Shown: positions 17,095 to 25,558, counted from the stretch's first letter. The stretch is DNA of 64,000 nt from Bacillota bacterium (GCA_023413135.1 JAEZQK010000016.1:25388-89387), one strand, 5' to 3'. Program-made: numbers and translations. The notes: a model not told the origin generated them from the letters alone.

Positions 17095-18981
17095 TCATGC
17101 CCCTGCCAAAATGGCTTCTGCCTTCTCAATTACAATCGGCCTGTATGTGGGCACCGCCTCCAGAAGCAGCGCTTTTACAAGTGAATCATCCTGTTCCGCC
17201 GCCTGGACCAATGAGTCGATGTTATCGTACAGGACATCGTCATCGACCTGCATAGGCGGGGCAACAAAGATTTTATCGTGGGCGGTTTTCTGCATGCTTT
17301 CCTTTTCAGGGTCCATGAGCAGCTCCTCATACAGCTTTTCGCCCGCCCGAAGGCCAACAACCTTCATTTCTATATCAACGCCCGGCTCAAAGCCGTAAAA
17401 GCGGATCAATTTCTCCGCCAGGTCCATAATCTTTACGGGCTTGCCCATATCCAGCACGTAAATCGCACCGCTTTGCGCAATGCCGCCTGCCTGCAGCACC
17501 AATTGCGCAGCCTCGGGGATGGTCATAAAATACCGGGTAATGTCGGGGTGCGTTATGGTCAGCGGCCCGCCCTTTTTGATTTGCGCCTCAAACAGGGGCA
17601 ATACGCTGCCGTGGGAGCCCAGCACGTTGCCAAAACGTACGGCCATGCATTTCATGGTTGTTTTGCGGGCGAAGGATTGGATGAGCATTTCGGTAATGCG
17701 TTTGGTAGCGCCCATTACGCTGGTGGGGTTGACGGCTTTGTCGGTGGAGAGCTGCACCAGCCTTTCCACCCCATGGCTGCTAGCGGATTCCAACAGGTTC
17801 AGCGTGCCAAGCACATTGTTCTTTACGGCCTCTCCGGGGCTGTCCTCCATTAAGGGCACATGCTTGTGCGCTGCGGCGTGGAACACCACTTGGGGGTGGT
17901 ATTGCCTGAAGACTTCATCCAGGCGCGATCTATCGCGTATGCTGCCCACCAGCACCTGAACCGGCACATCTGCTCCATATTTTTGCTTTAGTTCGTTGTA
18001 CAGTTCATAGGCGCAGTTTTCGTAAATGTCAAATATGAGCAGCAGGCTTGGGGCAAAGCGCATGATCTGCCTGCAGATCTCCGAGCCTATGGAGCCGCCC
18101 CCGCCGGTCACCAGTATCGTTTTGCCGCCAAGGTAAGCGCTGATGCTATCCATATCCAGCTTAACTTCTTCCCTTGCCAGGAAGTCGGACAGGTTCAGCT
18201 CCCTGAACTCCAGCTTGCCGCTGCGCGCCGCATAATCCTGGGGGTTGGAGAGGATCCTTATCTTGCATTTTGTGCTGTTGCACAGGGCCACCAGGTTTTG
18301 CAGCCGCTCGCCGGATAGGCTGGGTATGGCAATGATGATCTCCCTGATGGCCAGCTCCGTTACAAGCCTTGGTATATCTGCCGTTTTTCCACGCACCGGC
18401 ACGTTTTGAATGCGAAGGTTCTGTTTGCCATCATCATCATCCACAAACACTACCGGCCGCCCATAGACATGGCCGTTGCGGCGAAGAAGCGCCAGCGCGT
18501 ACGAACCGGCATAGCCGGCACCCACGATCATGACCGGCTGTAGCGGTTCGCCTGTTCTGCTGCCCCCGGCATGGCGCGCGCACCAGGCACGCCACGCAAA
18601 TCGCACGCCACCCGCAAAGGCCAGCGTCCAGATGCAGGTCAAGATCACTACGGCGCGGGAAAGCCGCCAATAAAACAGCTCGTTGGCCAGCAAAATGGCA
18701 AGCCCCGCCACCATAATGGCGAAGGTAACGCGTATCATTTCCGGCAGGCCGGCATATCGCCACAACGCGCTGTACATACCGGAAGCAATGAATGACAGCA
18801 GGAAAAGCAAAGTGACCCACGCTTCCTGGTTTACCATCCGGCTCACCTGCATATCGTTTATGGCTCCTTCAAACCTAAGGAACATGCCTAGCCATATCGA
18901 TAGATTTACCAGAACGGCATCCATGGCAAGCAGCGCCGCTTTTCTTAAGGAAAATACTGATTTTGCTCCGGGTATTGTCAT
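17095..18981 (-). CDS. Membrane-bound nucleotide-sugar 4,6-dehydratase (CapD/WbpM/PglF family)
   Basis: About 628 residues. Four hydrophobic helices lie in the first 150 residues, then a Rossmann-like domain (MIVGAGYAGSYAL), and a second catalytic SDR domain with TGGGGSIGSEIC, STDKAVNPTSVMGATKR (Met-x3-Lys in place of Tyr-x3-Lys, as usual in this family) and RFGNVLGSHGSVLPLF. The family makes UDP-4-keto-6-deoxy-GlcNAc. The start at 18981 gives a typical N-terminus; an upstream extension to 19083 lacks a ribosome site. It is the first gene after loaP and a leader full of repeats, so it heads the biosynthetic part of the operon. Confidence 0.9.
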   Translation of the reverse strand: MTIPGAKSVFSLRKAALLAMDAVLVNLSIWLGMFLRFEGAINDMQVSRMVNQEAWVTLLFLLSFIASGMYSALWRYAGLPEMIRVTFAIMVAGLAILLANELFYWRLSRAVVILTCIWTLAFAGGVRFAWRAWCARHAGGSRTGEPLQPVMIVGAGYAGSYALALLRRNGHVYGRPVVFVDDDDGKQNLRIQNVPVRGKTADIPRLVTELAIREIIIAIPSLSGERLQNLVALCNSTKCKIRILSNPQDYAARSGKLEFRELNLSDFLAREEVKLDMDSISAYLGGKTILVTGGGGSIGSEICRQIMRFAPSLLLIFDIYENCAYELYNELKQKYGADVPVQVLVGSIRDRSRLDEVFRQYHPQVVFHAAAHKHVPLMEDSPGEAVKNNVLGTLNLLESASSHGVERLVQLSTDKAVNPTSVMGATKRITEMLIQSFARKTTMKCMAVRFGNVLGSHGSVLPLFEAQIKKGGPLTITHPDITRYFMTIPEAAQLVLQAGGIAQSGAIYVLDMGKPVKIMDLAEKLIRFYGFEPGVDIEMKVVGLRAGEKLYEELLMDPEKESMQKTAHDKIFVAPPMQVDDDVLYDNIDSLVQAAEQDDSLVKALLLEAVPTYRPIVIEKAEAILAGA

Positions 18982-19142
18982 ATGCGCTATCAGGCCTTTC
19001 CTGTAACTAAACTTCGCTAACCTCTCACACTCACACTTGGTAATTAAATGGACAATTGGAACCTTTACACATTCCGGAGACAATTATACGATATATAAAG
19101 AAAATTATGCTATGCAGGTTGCATTAAATCTTAGGTCGGGGG

Positions 19143-19199
19143 AAAGGGTTTCGCGCCTGCGGGCGTGACCAGGGCTTTCCGGTCGCCCTGGACCTTCGG
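19143..19199 (+). repeat. Repeat family A, copy 1
   Basis: A 57-base palindromic repeat. Stem I is CGCGCC/GGCGTG around the loop TGCG. Stem II is CCAGGG/CCCTGG around GCTTTCCGGTCG-type sequence. It ends ACCTTCGG. Other copies are at 19214, 19285, 20134, 20321 and 46557. The name A is used only in this annotation. Confidence 0.85.
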
Positions 19200-19213
19200 A
19201 CGCCTTCCAAGAA

Positions 19214-19270
19214 GAAGGGTTTCGCACCTGCGGGTGCGACCAGGGCTTTCCGATCGCCCTGGACCTTCGG
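19214..19270 (+). repeat. Repeat family A, copy 2
   Basis: Same layout as copy 1, but stem I is CGCACC/GGTGCG. The G-to-A change in one arm is balanced by C-to-T in the other. The loop TGCG and stem II CCAGGG/CCCTGG are kept. Confidence 0.85.
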
Positions 19271-19284
19271 GGGGCTATAATATA

Positions 19285-19446
19285 AGAAAGGTTTCGCGCC
19301 TTCGGGCGCGACCAGGGCTTTCCTACCCATCTGGCTCAATCGGCGCATTGCTCACTGCCGCTCACACTGCTTGTTTCGTCAGCCTCCTCCGCCTCGCTTC
19401 ATCCGACACAGTCGGCGCTTCGGCTTCGGAGCCCTGGACCTTCGGG
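19285..19446 (+). repeat. Repeat family A, long form (copy 3) containing element B1
   Basis: Begins as family A (stem I CGCGCC/GGCGCG, loop TTCG). About 110 bases of element B then separate the two arms of stem II (CCAGGG 19312-19317, CCCTGG 19432-19437). Inside B a hairpin CCGAC-ACA-GTCGG lies at 19403-19415. Short open frames cross this block on both strands, but none shows a ribosome site or domain. Confidence 0.8.
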
Positions 19447-19554
19447 GTAGCTCGCGTCGGCCGCCCTCACTCCAAGAGGAAGGCTCTTTTCTTGCCTCCA
19501 TAAGATATAATGTAAAATCACCCACTGGATTAAGACAACTCATCAAAAAAATCA

Positions 19555-20088
19555 TCAGGCTTTGACCATCTCAATATCTTGCGTTTCCGGCTCCACCCAA
19601 TCAAAAGCCATCCAAACGCTGCGGGCGATGCCTTGGAAAACAAAGTCCACTTTTGCCCTTCTGCGCTGCTTGTTGACCATGGTGATTGTGCCTGCAAAAT
19701 CCTTCATGGGGCCATCGACCACGCGGATCCTATCCCCCTCGCGTACGGCCTTGGATTTGCCGATAATCCCGTTGTGGGTGAGCAGCCAATCGGCGAAATT
19801 TGCGTCTTCCCCATACAGCTTGGGATCTCCGGTGTCATTGGTAAGAAATTTCAGAACGGAGGGTATAGCCAGAATTTCTTGTTTGCGCAAGTCGCCAGTA
19901 GTGTAGAGAAATATGTAACCGGGGAAGAGGACTTGCTGGTAGGTTTCCAAGGTGCCCTTATGGGATTCATGGCGTTCTATCATCGGGCAGATGGCCAGGT
20001 GGTCGTCGATTTTTTGTATCTGCTGGACCACTGATTGCTCTCTGCCGGAAATACAGAACACGCAGTATTTTGGGTTGTCTGTATCCAT
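19555..20088 (-). CDS. loaP: LoaP-type NusG paralogue (processive antiterminator)
   Basis: 177 residues with an N-terminal NGN domain (KYCVFCISGREQSVVQQIQK, then QVLFPGYIFLYT) and a C-terminal KOW domain (REGDRIRVVDGPMKDFAGTI and RRRAKVDFVFQG). LoaP proteins are specialised NusG paralogues that let RNA polymerase read through terminators in long polysaccharide or natural-product operons of Firmicutes. It lies immediately before a minus-strand run of about 19 kb and is transcribed in the same direction, as expected. A housekeeping NusG is unlikely because no secE or rplK lies beside it. Confidence 0.9.
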   Translation of the reverse strand: MDTDNPKYCVFCISGREQSVVQQIQKIDDHLAICPMIERHESHKGTLETYQQVLFPGYIFLYTTGDLRKQEILAIPSVLKFLTNDTGDPKLYGEDANFADWLLTHNGIIGKSKAVREGDRIRVVDGPMKDFAGTITMVNKQRRRAKVDFVFQGIARSVWMAFDWVEPETQDIEMVKA

Positions 20089-20133
20089 AACGCATTTTCC
20101 CTCTCAGTACTCATGATGCATGAGCTATTCAAG

Positions 20134-20307
20134 GAAAAGGGTTTCGCGCCTACGGGCGCGACCAAAGGGCTTTCCGGTCGATCCAGCCCGCTCAATAGTC
20201 GCATTGCCTCGCTGCCGCTCACACTGCTCCTTTTCGCTGGCCTCCTCCATCCCTCTCATATCCGCCACAGGCGGGATCGGAATTTCGGAGCCTTTGGAAA
20301 CCTTCGG
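20134..20307 (+). repeat. Repeat family A, long form (copy 4) containing element B2
   Basis: Stem I is CGCGCC/GGCGCG with loop TACG. Stem II arms are CCAAAGG (20162-20168) and CCTTTGG (20291-20297), a paired change from CCAGGG/CCCTGG of the other copies. Element B fills the space between, with the hairpin CCGCC-ACA-GGCGG at 20262-20274. Confidence 0.8.
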
Positions 20308-20320
20308 AGCCATCAAACAA

Positions 20321-20376
20321 GAGGGTTTCGCACCTGCGGGTGCGACCAGGGCTTTCCGATCGCCCTGGACCTTCGG
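20321..20376 (+). repeat. Repeat family A, copy 5
   Basis: A short-form copy, nearly identical to copy 2 (stem I CGCACC/GGTGCG, loop TGCG; stem II CCAGGG/CCCTGG). The 155 bases from here to the end of the phosphatase gene hold nothing else I can recognise. Confidence 0.85.
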
Positions 20377-20531
20377 GGCCATCTCCCTGTGTTTTGGGCA
20401 TAGCTTCGCCATTCTTCCCGAATTTTAAAAAGACAGAAGAGTATTAAAAAATATGACCCTTGCCTGCTACCGTCATACAAACCGTACTGGCCGGCACACA
20501 GCAATTGCTTTGAATTAAGTGAAATTGGCCT

Positions 20532-21251
20532 TTAAATAGATGCGCCCGGATTAAAAAGTGATGCACCCGGATTAAAATTTTTGCTCAAGTTATTCAGCCA
20601 CCCCTTTTCCGGCCATCGCGCTGACAGCTTTTTATGCACCAAGGCAAAATCCTTATAGTGGCTAGGTCTATGTGCATCTGAGGCGATGTAGTCACCCAGA
20701 TGGCCGCGCAGCAGCTTCTGGGCCACCTGCCTTTGTGCGCCCCAAAAGGAGAACGGACCGGTAAATGCCTCCGCATCCAGTTGAAGCTCACACCCGTAAC
20801 CCCTCATCTCTGTAGCCAGCTCCGGGTGCTTTTGCACATATCTATAGCGTTCAGGATGGACGATGATGGGATGGTATCCTGCACGCACAAGATCACTTAT
20901 GGTACAATCCCAATTCGCTGGGAGTTGGCTGGAGGAAAACTCCAAAAGCAGAACATTTGTACCGCCTATGCACCAATCTGCCACACGCTGAATATCCAAA
21001 TAGGCCAGCATGCTGTAGTGCACTTCAAACCCAAGATACAGCTGTATGCCGAATCTTTGCGCATGAGGTATTACAGACTGATACACGCTAATGATGCGCT
21101 GCTTGTCCAGGTCTTTGTCTCTAAAGTGGGGCGTAGCAACGATGGCTTGGATGCCGGCCGCTTTTGCGGCGCGCAGCATATCCTTGGTCATATCCATGGA
21201 TTGCGACCCGTCGTCTACCCCGGGAAGAACATGCGAATGTATATCAATCAT
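20532..21251 (-). CDS. CpsB/YwqE-type protein tyrosine phosphatase (PHP fold), copy 1
   Basis: 239 residues. It has the metal-binding set of the PHP family: DIHSHVLPGVDDG (HxH at 5-7), ATPHF, GFEVHY, HPERY and ASDAHRP. This class dephosphorylates the tyrosine tail of BY-kinases and tunes polymer length. It directly follows a Wzz-BY-kinase gene (with 477 bases of repeats between) and precedes loaP. A good ribosome site (AGGAGG) is present. The C-terminus ends in a tandem FNPGAS-type duplication coded by two nearly identical copies of about 21 bases (20538-20577), probably a recent slippage event. Confidence 0.9.
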   Translation of the reverse strand: MIDIHSHVLPGVDDGSQSMDMTKDMLRAAKAAGIQAIVATPHFRDKDLDKQRIISVYQSVIPHAQRFGIQLYLGFEVHYSMLAYLDIQRVADWCIGGTNVLLLEFSSSQLPANWDCTISDLVRAGYHPIIVHPERYRYVQKHPELATEMRGYGCELQLDAEAFTGPFSFWGAQRQVAQKLLRGHLGDYIASDAHRPSHYKDFALVHKKLSARWPEKGWLNNLSKNFNPGASLFNPGASI

Positions 21252-21312
21252 GCTTCCTCCTGCCTAAAGCATACACTGTTAGGCTTCTTTCATCCGATGC
21301 TATGATGCAAGG

Positions 21313-21365
21313 CCAACACCTCATCCGGCGCTACGCGCCACCTTCCCCTCAAGGGGAAGGCTTGC
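21313..21365 (+). repeat. Repeat family C, copy 1
   Basis: About 50 bases: AACACCTCATC, then stem GGCGC-TAC-GCGCC, then the hairpin CTTCCCC-TCA-GGGGAAG. It lies between the cpsB-like gene and the kinase gene. Related copies are at 21422, 21634, 43485 and 43563. Confidence 0.85.
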
Positions 21366-21421
21366 CTTGGAGCAGTACGAAGCTGTTAGGCTTCTTGTTC
21401 CGAAAATCGTGATGCAAGGCC

Positions 21422-21580
21422 AAACACCTCATCAGTCGATTTCGTCGACAGCTATCCCATCTGGCCCAATAGTCGCATTGTCTCGCTGTCGCTCGCAATG
21501 CTCCTTTTCGCCAGCCTCCTCCGCCCCTCCCTATTCCGCCACTGGCGGGGGCGGTGCTCCGGAGCCTCAGGAGGGAGCCT
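21422..21580 (+). repeat. Truncated repeat C joined to element B3
   Basis: The first half of a C repeat (AACACCTCATCAGTCGA to GACAGCT) runs directly into element B from about 21453. B3 has the hairpin GCATTG/CAATGC (21475-21480 with 21496-21501) and CCGCC-ACT-GGCGG (21536-21548). Its junction with C, instead of A, shows that B moves as a separate module. Confidence 0.7.
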
Positions 21581-21633
21581 CATCGGCGGCGTGCTAGATG
21601 AAGTGTTTGGCTGCAAATGCTTGTTCATCTATT

Positions 21634-21685
21634 ACCACCTCATCAGTCGACTTCGTCGACAGCTTCCCCTCAAGGGGAAGCCTTG
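21634..21685 (+). repeat. Repeat family C, copy 3
   Basis: Same frame as copy 1, but the first stem is GTCGAC-TTC-GTCGAC in place of GGCGC-TAC-GCGCC, so the two arms have changed together. The CTTCCCC/GGGGAAG hairpin is kept. Confidence 0.85.
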
Positions 21686-21728
21686 ATCTGCTCGTCTCGC
21701 ACGCTCGCCTTAGGGCAGCACGAAACTG

Positions 21729-23105
21729 TCAGGCATCTTTCTTTAGTCCGTACCGTGCGTAATACTTTCCATAAGAATACTTTGAACCCTTATGCCTGTC
21801 TGTATAATTCAGCGCTATGCCGATCAGGTTGGCATTCGCTTTGTGAAGCTGAGATACAACTTCTTTCGCGTGGTCACGCTCTGTCAAGCCACGGCCAACA
21901 ACCATCAGTGTACCGCTTACTTTTGTCGCCAGCACAGCAGCGTCAATAAATAGTCCAAGAGGCGGCGTATCAAAAATAACAATGTCATAGGTTTTTTGTG
22001 CAAGCTCTAAGAACCGATCAAAAGATTCATAATTGAGTATTTGAGATGGGGAGGCTATTTTGTGCCTGGAGTCAATAAAATTAACGCCTTCCTTGTAGGT
22101 CTTCACAATAAGATCTTCAAAATGGGCATTGCCGGAAATGTAGTCAACCAAATCAAACTTGTTCCGGATGCCAAGATACTTGCCTATGCTGGGCTTGCGC
22201 ACATCCAAATCAACAATCAACACTTTATACCCATCATCGGCCAATGCTTCAGATAAAAGGATCGACAGACTGCTTTTCCCCTCCGTCGAAATGGTAGATG
22301 TAATCATCAGGCTGCGCATGGGCTTACCGGCAAAGGAAAACTGGATATTTGTAGCCAAGGCTTTCACGCATTCCTGGGAAGTGCCCGGGATGGAAAGGCT
22401 GAGCGCACCCTTTTTCACATTTTTTTCAAAGTACTCCTTTAGGCTGCTTCTATAGTCCTCCACCCCCGCCAAAACCGGCAAACCAAGCACTTCCTCCACC
22501 TCGTCCGACGACCGCAGCGTAGTATTGAGCATCTCCTTGGCAATAAAAGCGCCGGCCAAAAGGAAGAGGGAAGCAAAATAAGCAAGAATCGTATTGCGGG
22601 TACGTGCGGGGCCGGAAGGTGAAACAGGCAGTATCGCCTCGGAGGCTATCGTAATCGTATCCGCCTTGGTCAGTTCCTTTATATATTCCACAAAGACCTT
22701 GCTGATGGTGTTTGCAGCCATCATGCTGAGTGTGGGGGAATGGCTGGTGGCGGTAACATTCAGCACCCGCGTGCCGGTGACCGCGGTAATATCAAAGGTT
22801 ACATCCTTTTTCAAATCGATCCCGCTGCTGAATTCTTTTGATGTCTCTTCCAGCACACGGGGTGTTCTGATCAATTCCTTGAAATCGCCTGCAAACTGGG
22901 TACTAACGGCAGTATCGTATCTGGTCTGGCCGGAGGAATCAGTGTAATCGAGCAGCACATACAGCTTTGTCTCAGCAGAGTATTCGTTTGAACGCGTCAC
23001 AAAATAGATGCTTGCAATAATCATGATCACAAGAGGTACAACAATGAGAAACAGAAGACGAGCCCTTAAAATTTTTAGAATATCCTTGATCGAAATCTCC
23101 TGCAT
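21729..23105 (-). CDS. Wzz-BY-kinase fusion (CpsC-CpsD type), copy 1
   Basis: 458 residues: an N-terminal chain-length determinant domain between two membrane helices (about 15-37 and 168-190), and a C-terminal bacterial tyrosine kinase. Walker A is STEGKSSLS, Walker A' VLIVDLDVRKP, and Walker B VIFDTPP. The carboxyl end carries the tyrosine cluster YSYGKYYARYG. It controls polymerisation and export of the polysaccharide and is the likely substrate of the CpsB-type phosphatase encoded next. GAGG precedes the ATG. It is about 45-50 percent similar by eye to the second copy just upstream, which suggests duplication of the kinase-phosphatase pair. Confidence 0.9.
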   Translation of the reverse strand: MQEISIKDILKILRARLLFLIVVPLVIMIIASIYFVTRSNEYSAETKLYVLLDYTDSSGQTRYDTAVSTQFAGDFKELIRTPRVLEETSKEFSSGIDLKKDVTFDITAVTGTRVLNVTATSHSPTLSMMAANTISKVFVEYIKELTKADTITIASEAILPVSPSGPARTRNTILAYFASLFLLAGAFIAKEMLNTTLRSSDEVEEVLGLPVLAGVEDYRSSLKEYFEKNVKKGALSLSIPGTSQECVKALATNIQFSFAGKPMRSLMITSTISTEGKSSLSILLSEALADDGYKVLIVDLDVRKPSIGKYLGIRNKFDLVDYISGNAHFEDLIVKTYKEGVNFIDSRHKIASPSQILNYESFDRFLELAQKTYDIVIFDTPPLGLFIDAAVLATKVSGTLMVVGRGLTERDHAKEVVSQLHKANANLIGIALNYTDRHKGSKYSYGKYYARYGLKKDA

Positions 23106-23268
23106 TCTGCCAAACCTCTTTCACTGATAAATAAGGTTTATACCCTGAGATAACCGGCCAGGTTTACAGATGTAACCTGCAGCAAAACTAATAATATAAT
23201 AATCGAAGAAAGATTTCAAGGTTTTCTGGTCTTTTTCCCAACCACTTACACTACTGGAAGAAAAACGC

Positions 23269-23955
23269 CTACAAAACTGAAGGAAAGCTGCGCATATGCG
23301 CAATGCTATTGCTCTCCTTGGGCAAGCGCCCTTTCAGCCTGTGGACTGCATGGCGCATGATCCAGTAGTCGTCGGGGCAGCGGGCATCCGAAGCGATATA
23401 ATCTACCCAACCCATGCGTAGAAACTTTCCCACCGTTTTCCTTTCAACGCTCCAAATTGGTTTTAATAGAGCTTGAGCACAAATTTGAATCTTACACCCA
23501 TACCGCTTCATTTCTGCAATCATTTCTGGATGTTCCTGAATATACACATATTGTTCCGGATGCACGATCACAGGCTCATACCCGTTCTTTACAAGATCGC
23601 ACAAAGCGTAATCCCATTCCGGGAACAGACGATCACCAGAAAAATCCAACATCAGAGTGTTCGTACCGGTTATACACAACCGCTTGAGTTCCATAGGATA
23701 TGCATCTAAAAGAACATTATAGGATATTTCATATCCCAGTAAGAGCCGGATGCCTAACACTTTAGCATATGGTTTTAACCATGTATAGGCCGCCATGATC
23801 CCCGCATGATCTATATACCCGCGTGTAACACGCGGCGTAACAACAAGGACATCCACGCCAATTGAGCGGGCGGCCTCCAGCATTTCCAGCGCCTGCTCCT
23901 GTGTCTGCGCTCCGTCATCCATATCCGGAAGAATGTGGGCATGTATATCCAGCAT
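23269..23955 (-). CDS. CpsB-like PHP protein, copy 2, metal ligands substituted
   Basis: 228 residues and clearly homologous to the other CpsB-type proteins (DIHAHILPDMDDGAQ at the start, GYEISYN, VHPEQY). Two normally invariant histidines are replaced by arginine: ATPH reads VTPR (around residue 40) and SDAH reads SDAR (around residue 193). Both belong to the metal-binding site of the family, so phosphatase activity is doubtful and a regulatory or decoy role is possible. The start at 23955 has AAAGGAG at ideal spacing; a longer frame to 24000 overlaps the kinase. It is coupled to the upstream kinase gene. Confidence 0.88.
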   Translation of the reverse strand: MLDIHAHILPDMDDGAQTQEQALEMLEAARSIGVDVLVVTPRVTRGYIDHAGIMAAYTWLKPYAKVLGIRLLLGYEISYNVLLDAYPMELKRLCITGTNTLMLDFSGDRLFPEWDYALCDLVKNGYEPVIVHPEQYVYIQEHPEMIAEMKRYGCKIQICAQALLKPIWSVERKTVGKFLRMGWVDYIASDARCPDDYWIMRHAVHRLKGRLPKESNSIAHMRSFPSVL

Positions 23956-23983
23956 ACAGATCTCCTTTCCCGAAACATAGCAG

Positions 23984-25393
23984 TCATACCTTATCCACAA
24001 TTTTCTTAAGGTTTATGGTCCGGCCCTTTTCTTCATCATAATGTCCATAGTTTTTTTTGTAATAATAACCGTGATGCCGGTCCCGGTCGGAAAAATTCAT
24101 GGCGACACCCACGATGTTGGCGTTCGCCTTATGCAGCTGACCTACCACATCCTTTATAACCGCCCGGTCCGCCATGCCATTGCCCACCACCAGCAACGTG
24201 GCATCCATCTTGTGGGCCAGTGCTGCCGCATCAATAAACAACCCCAATGGCGGTGTGTCGAAAAGCACAAGATCGTACATCCTATTGACGGTGTCCAGGA
24301 ACGTATCGAATATTTCCAAGTTCACAATCTGGGAAACAGACACCAGCCGATGGCGGGAGTCAATGAAGTTGATATTGAGGCTTGCCGTTTTGTAGATCAC
24401 TTCCTCCAACCGCGCATGGCCCGCCAGGTAATCGAACAAGTCGTTGCGGCCACGTGCCCCCAGATACTTCCCGACGCTGGGATTTCGTATATCCATATCC
24501 ACAACCAGCACACGTTTGCCAAGATCGGAAAGCGCCTCCGCCAGCAACAGCACCAGGGAACTTTTCCCCTCGCCGGCGATGCTGGAGGTGATCAGCAGAG
24601 ACCTCACAGGGCGCGCAATTGTGGTAAACTGCAAATTTGCCGCCAGCGTTTTCGCATCTTCCTTTGTGGCAATGGGGACAGCTTTCAAAAATGTCTCGCC
24701 CGATGACCTCTTTTGCAAAAAACGCTTCATATCCTTTTTGTACTCATGGATACTGGCCAGTACCGGCAGGCCCAGGAGGCTTTCCACATCATCGGTGGAG
24801 CGCAAGGAAGTATTCATCATCTCAATGACCAGTGCAGTTCCAATGGCCAGCATAAGGCTTACGCAAAGCGCCAATACGGTATTTCTCGCCCGTGGCGGGC
24901 CGCTCGGGGCAAGGGGCAACGTAGCCTCCGCCGCAACGGTCACCACGTCCGCCTTCATAACGCCCTGTATATACTCCGTAAAAACCTGGCTCACCGTATT
25001 GGCTACGCGCATGCTAAGAAAGGAATCTGAGCTGGTGGCCGTTATCCGAAGGACACGTGTTCCGGTGACCGCATTGATATCGATGATGACAGAATCGAAT
25101 TTCTTTTGTTCCAAACCAAGGCTGTCGATTGTCCTATCCATGATGATGGGGGTTTTTATCAGTTCCTTAAAGTCGCCGGCGAATTGCGCGCTGACCGTTG
25201 TGTCGTATCTTGTTTGTTCCAATGTATCCACGTAAGCCGTCAGCACGTAGAGTGTGGTTTGCGCAGTGTATTCATCCGGCTGGCGCTGATAGTATAAGTA
25301 GGTTGAAAATGTCACAATGATACAAAAAACAAGCATCAGCCACATGCGTTTTTTCAGGATGCCTAGGATACTTTTGACCGTCAGTTCTTGCAT
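23984..25393 (-). CDS. Wzz-BY-kinase fusion (CpsC-CpsD type), copy 2
   Basis: 469 residues: Wzz domain with two membrane helices (about 16-36 and 175-197), then a P-loop kinase with SIAGEGKSSL, VLVVDMDIRNP and LVLFDTPPLG. The tail is tyrosine-rich (YYYKKNYGHYDEEKG). It is the first gene of the minus-strand capsule run, 70-80 bases downstream of a good promoter. AGGAG lies 7 bases before the ATG. The partner phosphatase gene follows within 30 bases. Confidence 0.9.
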   Translation of the reverse strand: MQELTVKSILGILKKRMWLMLVFCIIVTFSTYLYYQRQPDEYTAQTTLYVLTAYVDTLEQTRYDTTVSAQFAGDFKELIKTPIIMDRTIDSLGLEQKKFDSVIIDINAVTGTRVLRITATSSDSFLSMRVANTVSQVFTEYIQGVMKADVVTVAAEATLPLAPSGPPRARNTVLALCVSLMLAIGTALVIEMMNTSLRSTDDVESLLGLPVLASIHEYKKDMKRFLQKRSSGETFLKAVPIATKEDAKTLAANLQFTTIARPVRSLLITSSIAGEGKSSLVLLLAEALSDLGKRVLVVDMDIRNPSVGKYLGARGRNDLFDYLAGHARLEEVIYKTASLNINFIDSRHRLVSVSQIVNLEIFDTFLDTVNRMYDLVLFDTPPLGLFIDAAALAHKMDATLLVVGNGMADRAVIKDVVGQLHKANANIVGVAMNFSDRDRHHGYYYKKNYGHYDEEKGRTINLKKIVDKV

Positions 25394-25467
25394 ATTTCAC
25401 TCCTTGGGTGTGGCTGGTTGCCTATTTGAGCACGGTTGCGTATATCCTGGTGCGAAAGTTTACATCC

Positions 25468-25495
25468 AGTATATCCAAATTCCGGAAACTGACAA
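25468..25495 (-). promoter_or_regulatory. Promoter of the capsule operon
   Basis: On the minus strand TTGTCA (25490-25495), a 16-base spacer and TATACT (25468-25473) resemble a housekeeping sigma-factor promoter. It is placed 75 bases before the first kinase gene. No other strong promoter is seen upstream of loaP, so it could drive the whole run of about 25 kb. Confidence 0.6.
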
Positions 25496-25558
25496 GGAAT
25501 GAAACTTGGGAACTTTTGGGTTTTTATGTAATATTGCTTGCTGTTGCCGCAAAATCAC

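Larger units (their letters stand above)
18982..19554 (-). promoter_or_regulatory. Intergenic leader between loaP and the biosynthetic genes
   Basis: About 570 bases without a credible gene. It is filled mainly by repeat copies (19143-19446), with an AT-rich stretch at 19045-19130. On the minus strand that stretch contains TATAAT-like sequence and a weak GGAA/TTCC hairpin. LoaP proteins are known to act on RNA hairpins in the leader of the operon they control, so this is where such a site would be expected. I cannot identify the site itself, and no strong intrinsic terminator is seen just before the first gene. Confidence 0.3.

Noticed and set aside
19555..20088. Housekeeping NusG
   Set aside because: NGN and KOW domains fit, but there is no secE/rplK/rplA context and it stands before a long polysaccharide operon, as LoaP does.
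19143..20376. CRISPR array
   Set aside because: The repeats are palindromic and irregularly spaced, spacers are not uniform, copies occur far away, and no cas genes are present.
19143..21686. Short open frames over the repeat blocks on both strands
   Set aside because: They arise from the GC-rich palindromes, have no ribosome sites, and their proteins repeat with the DNA.
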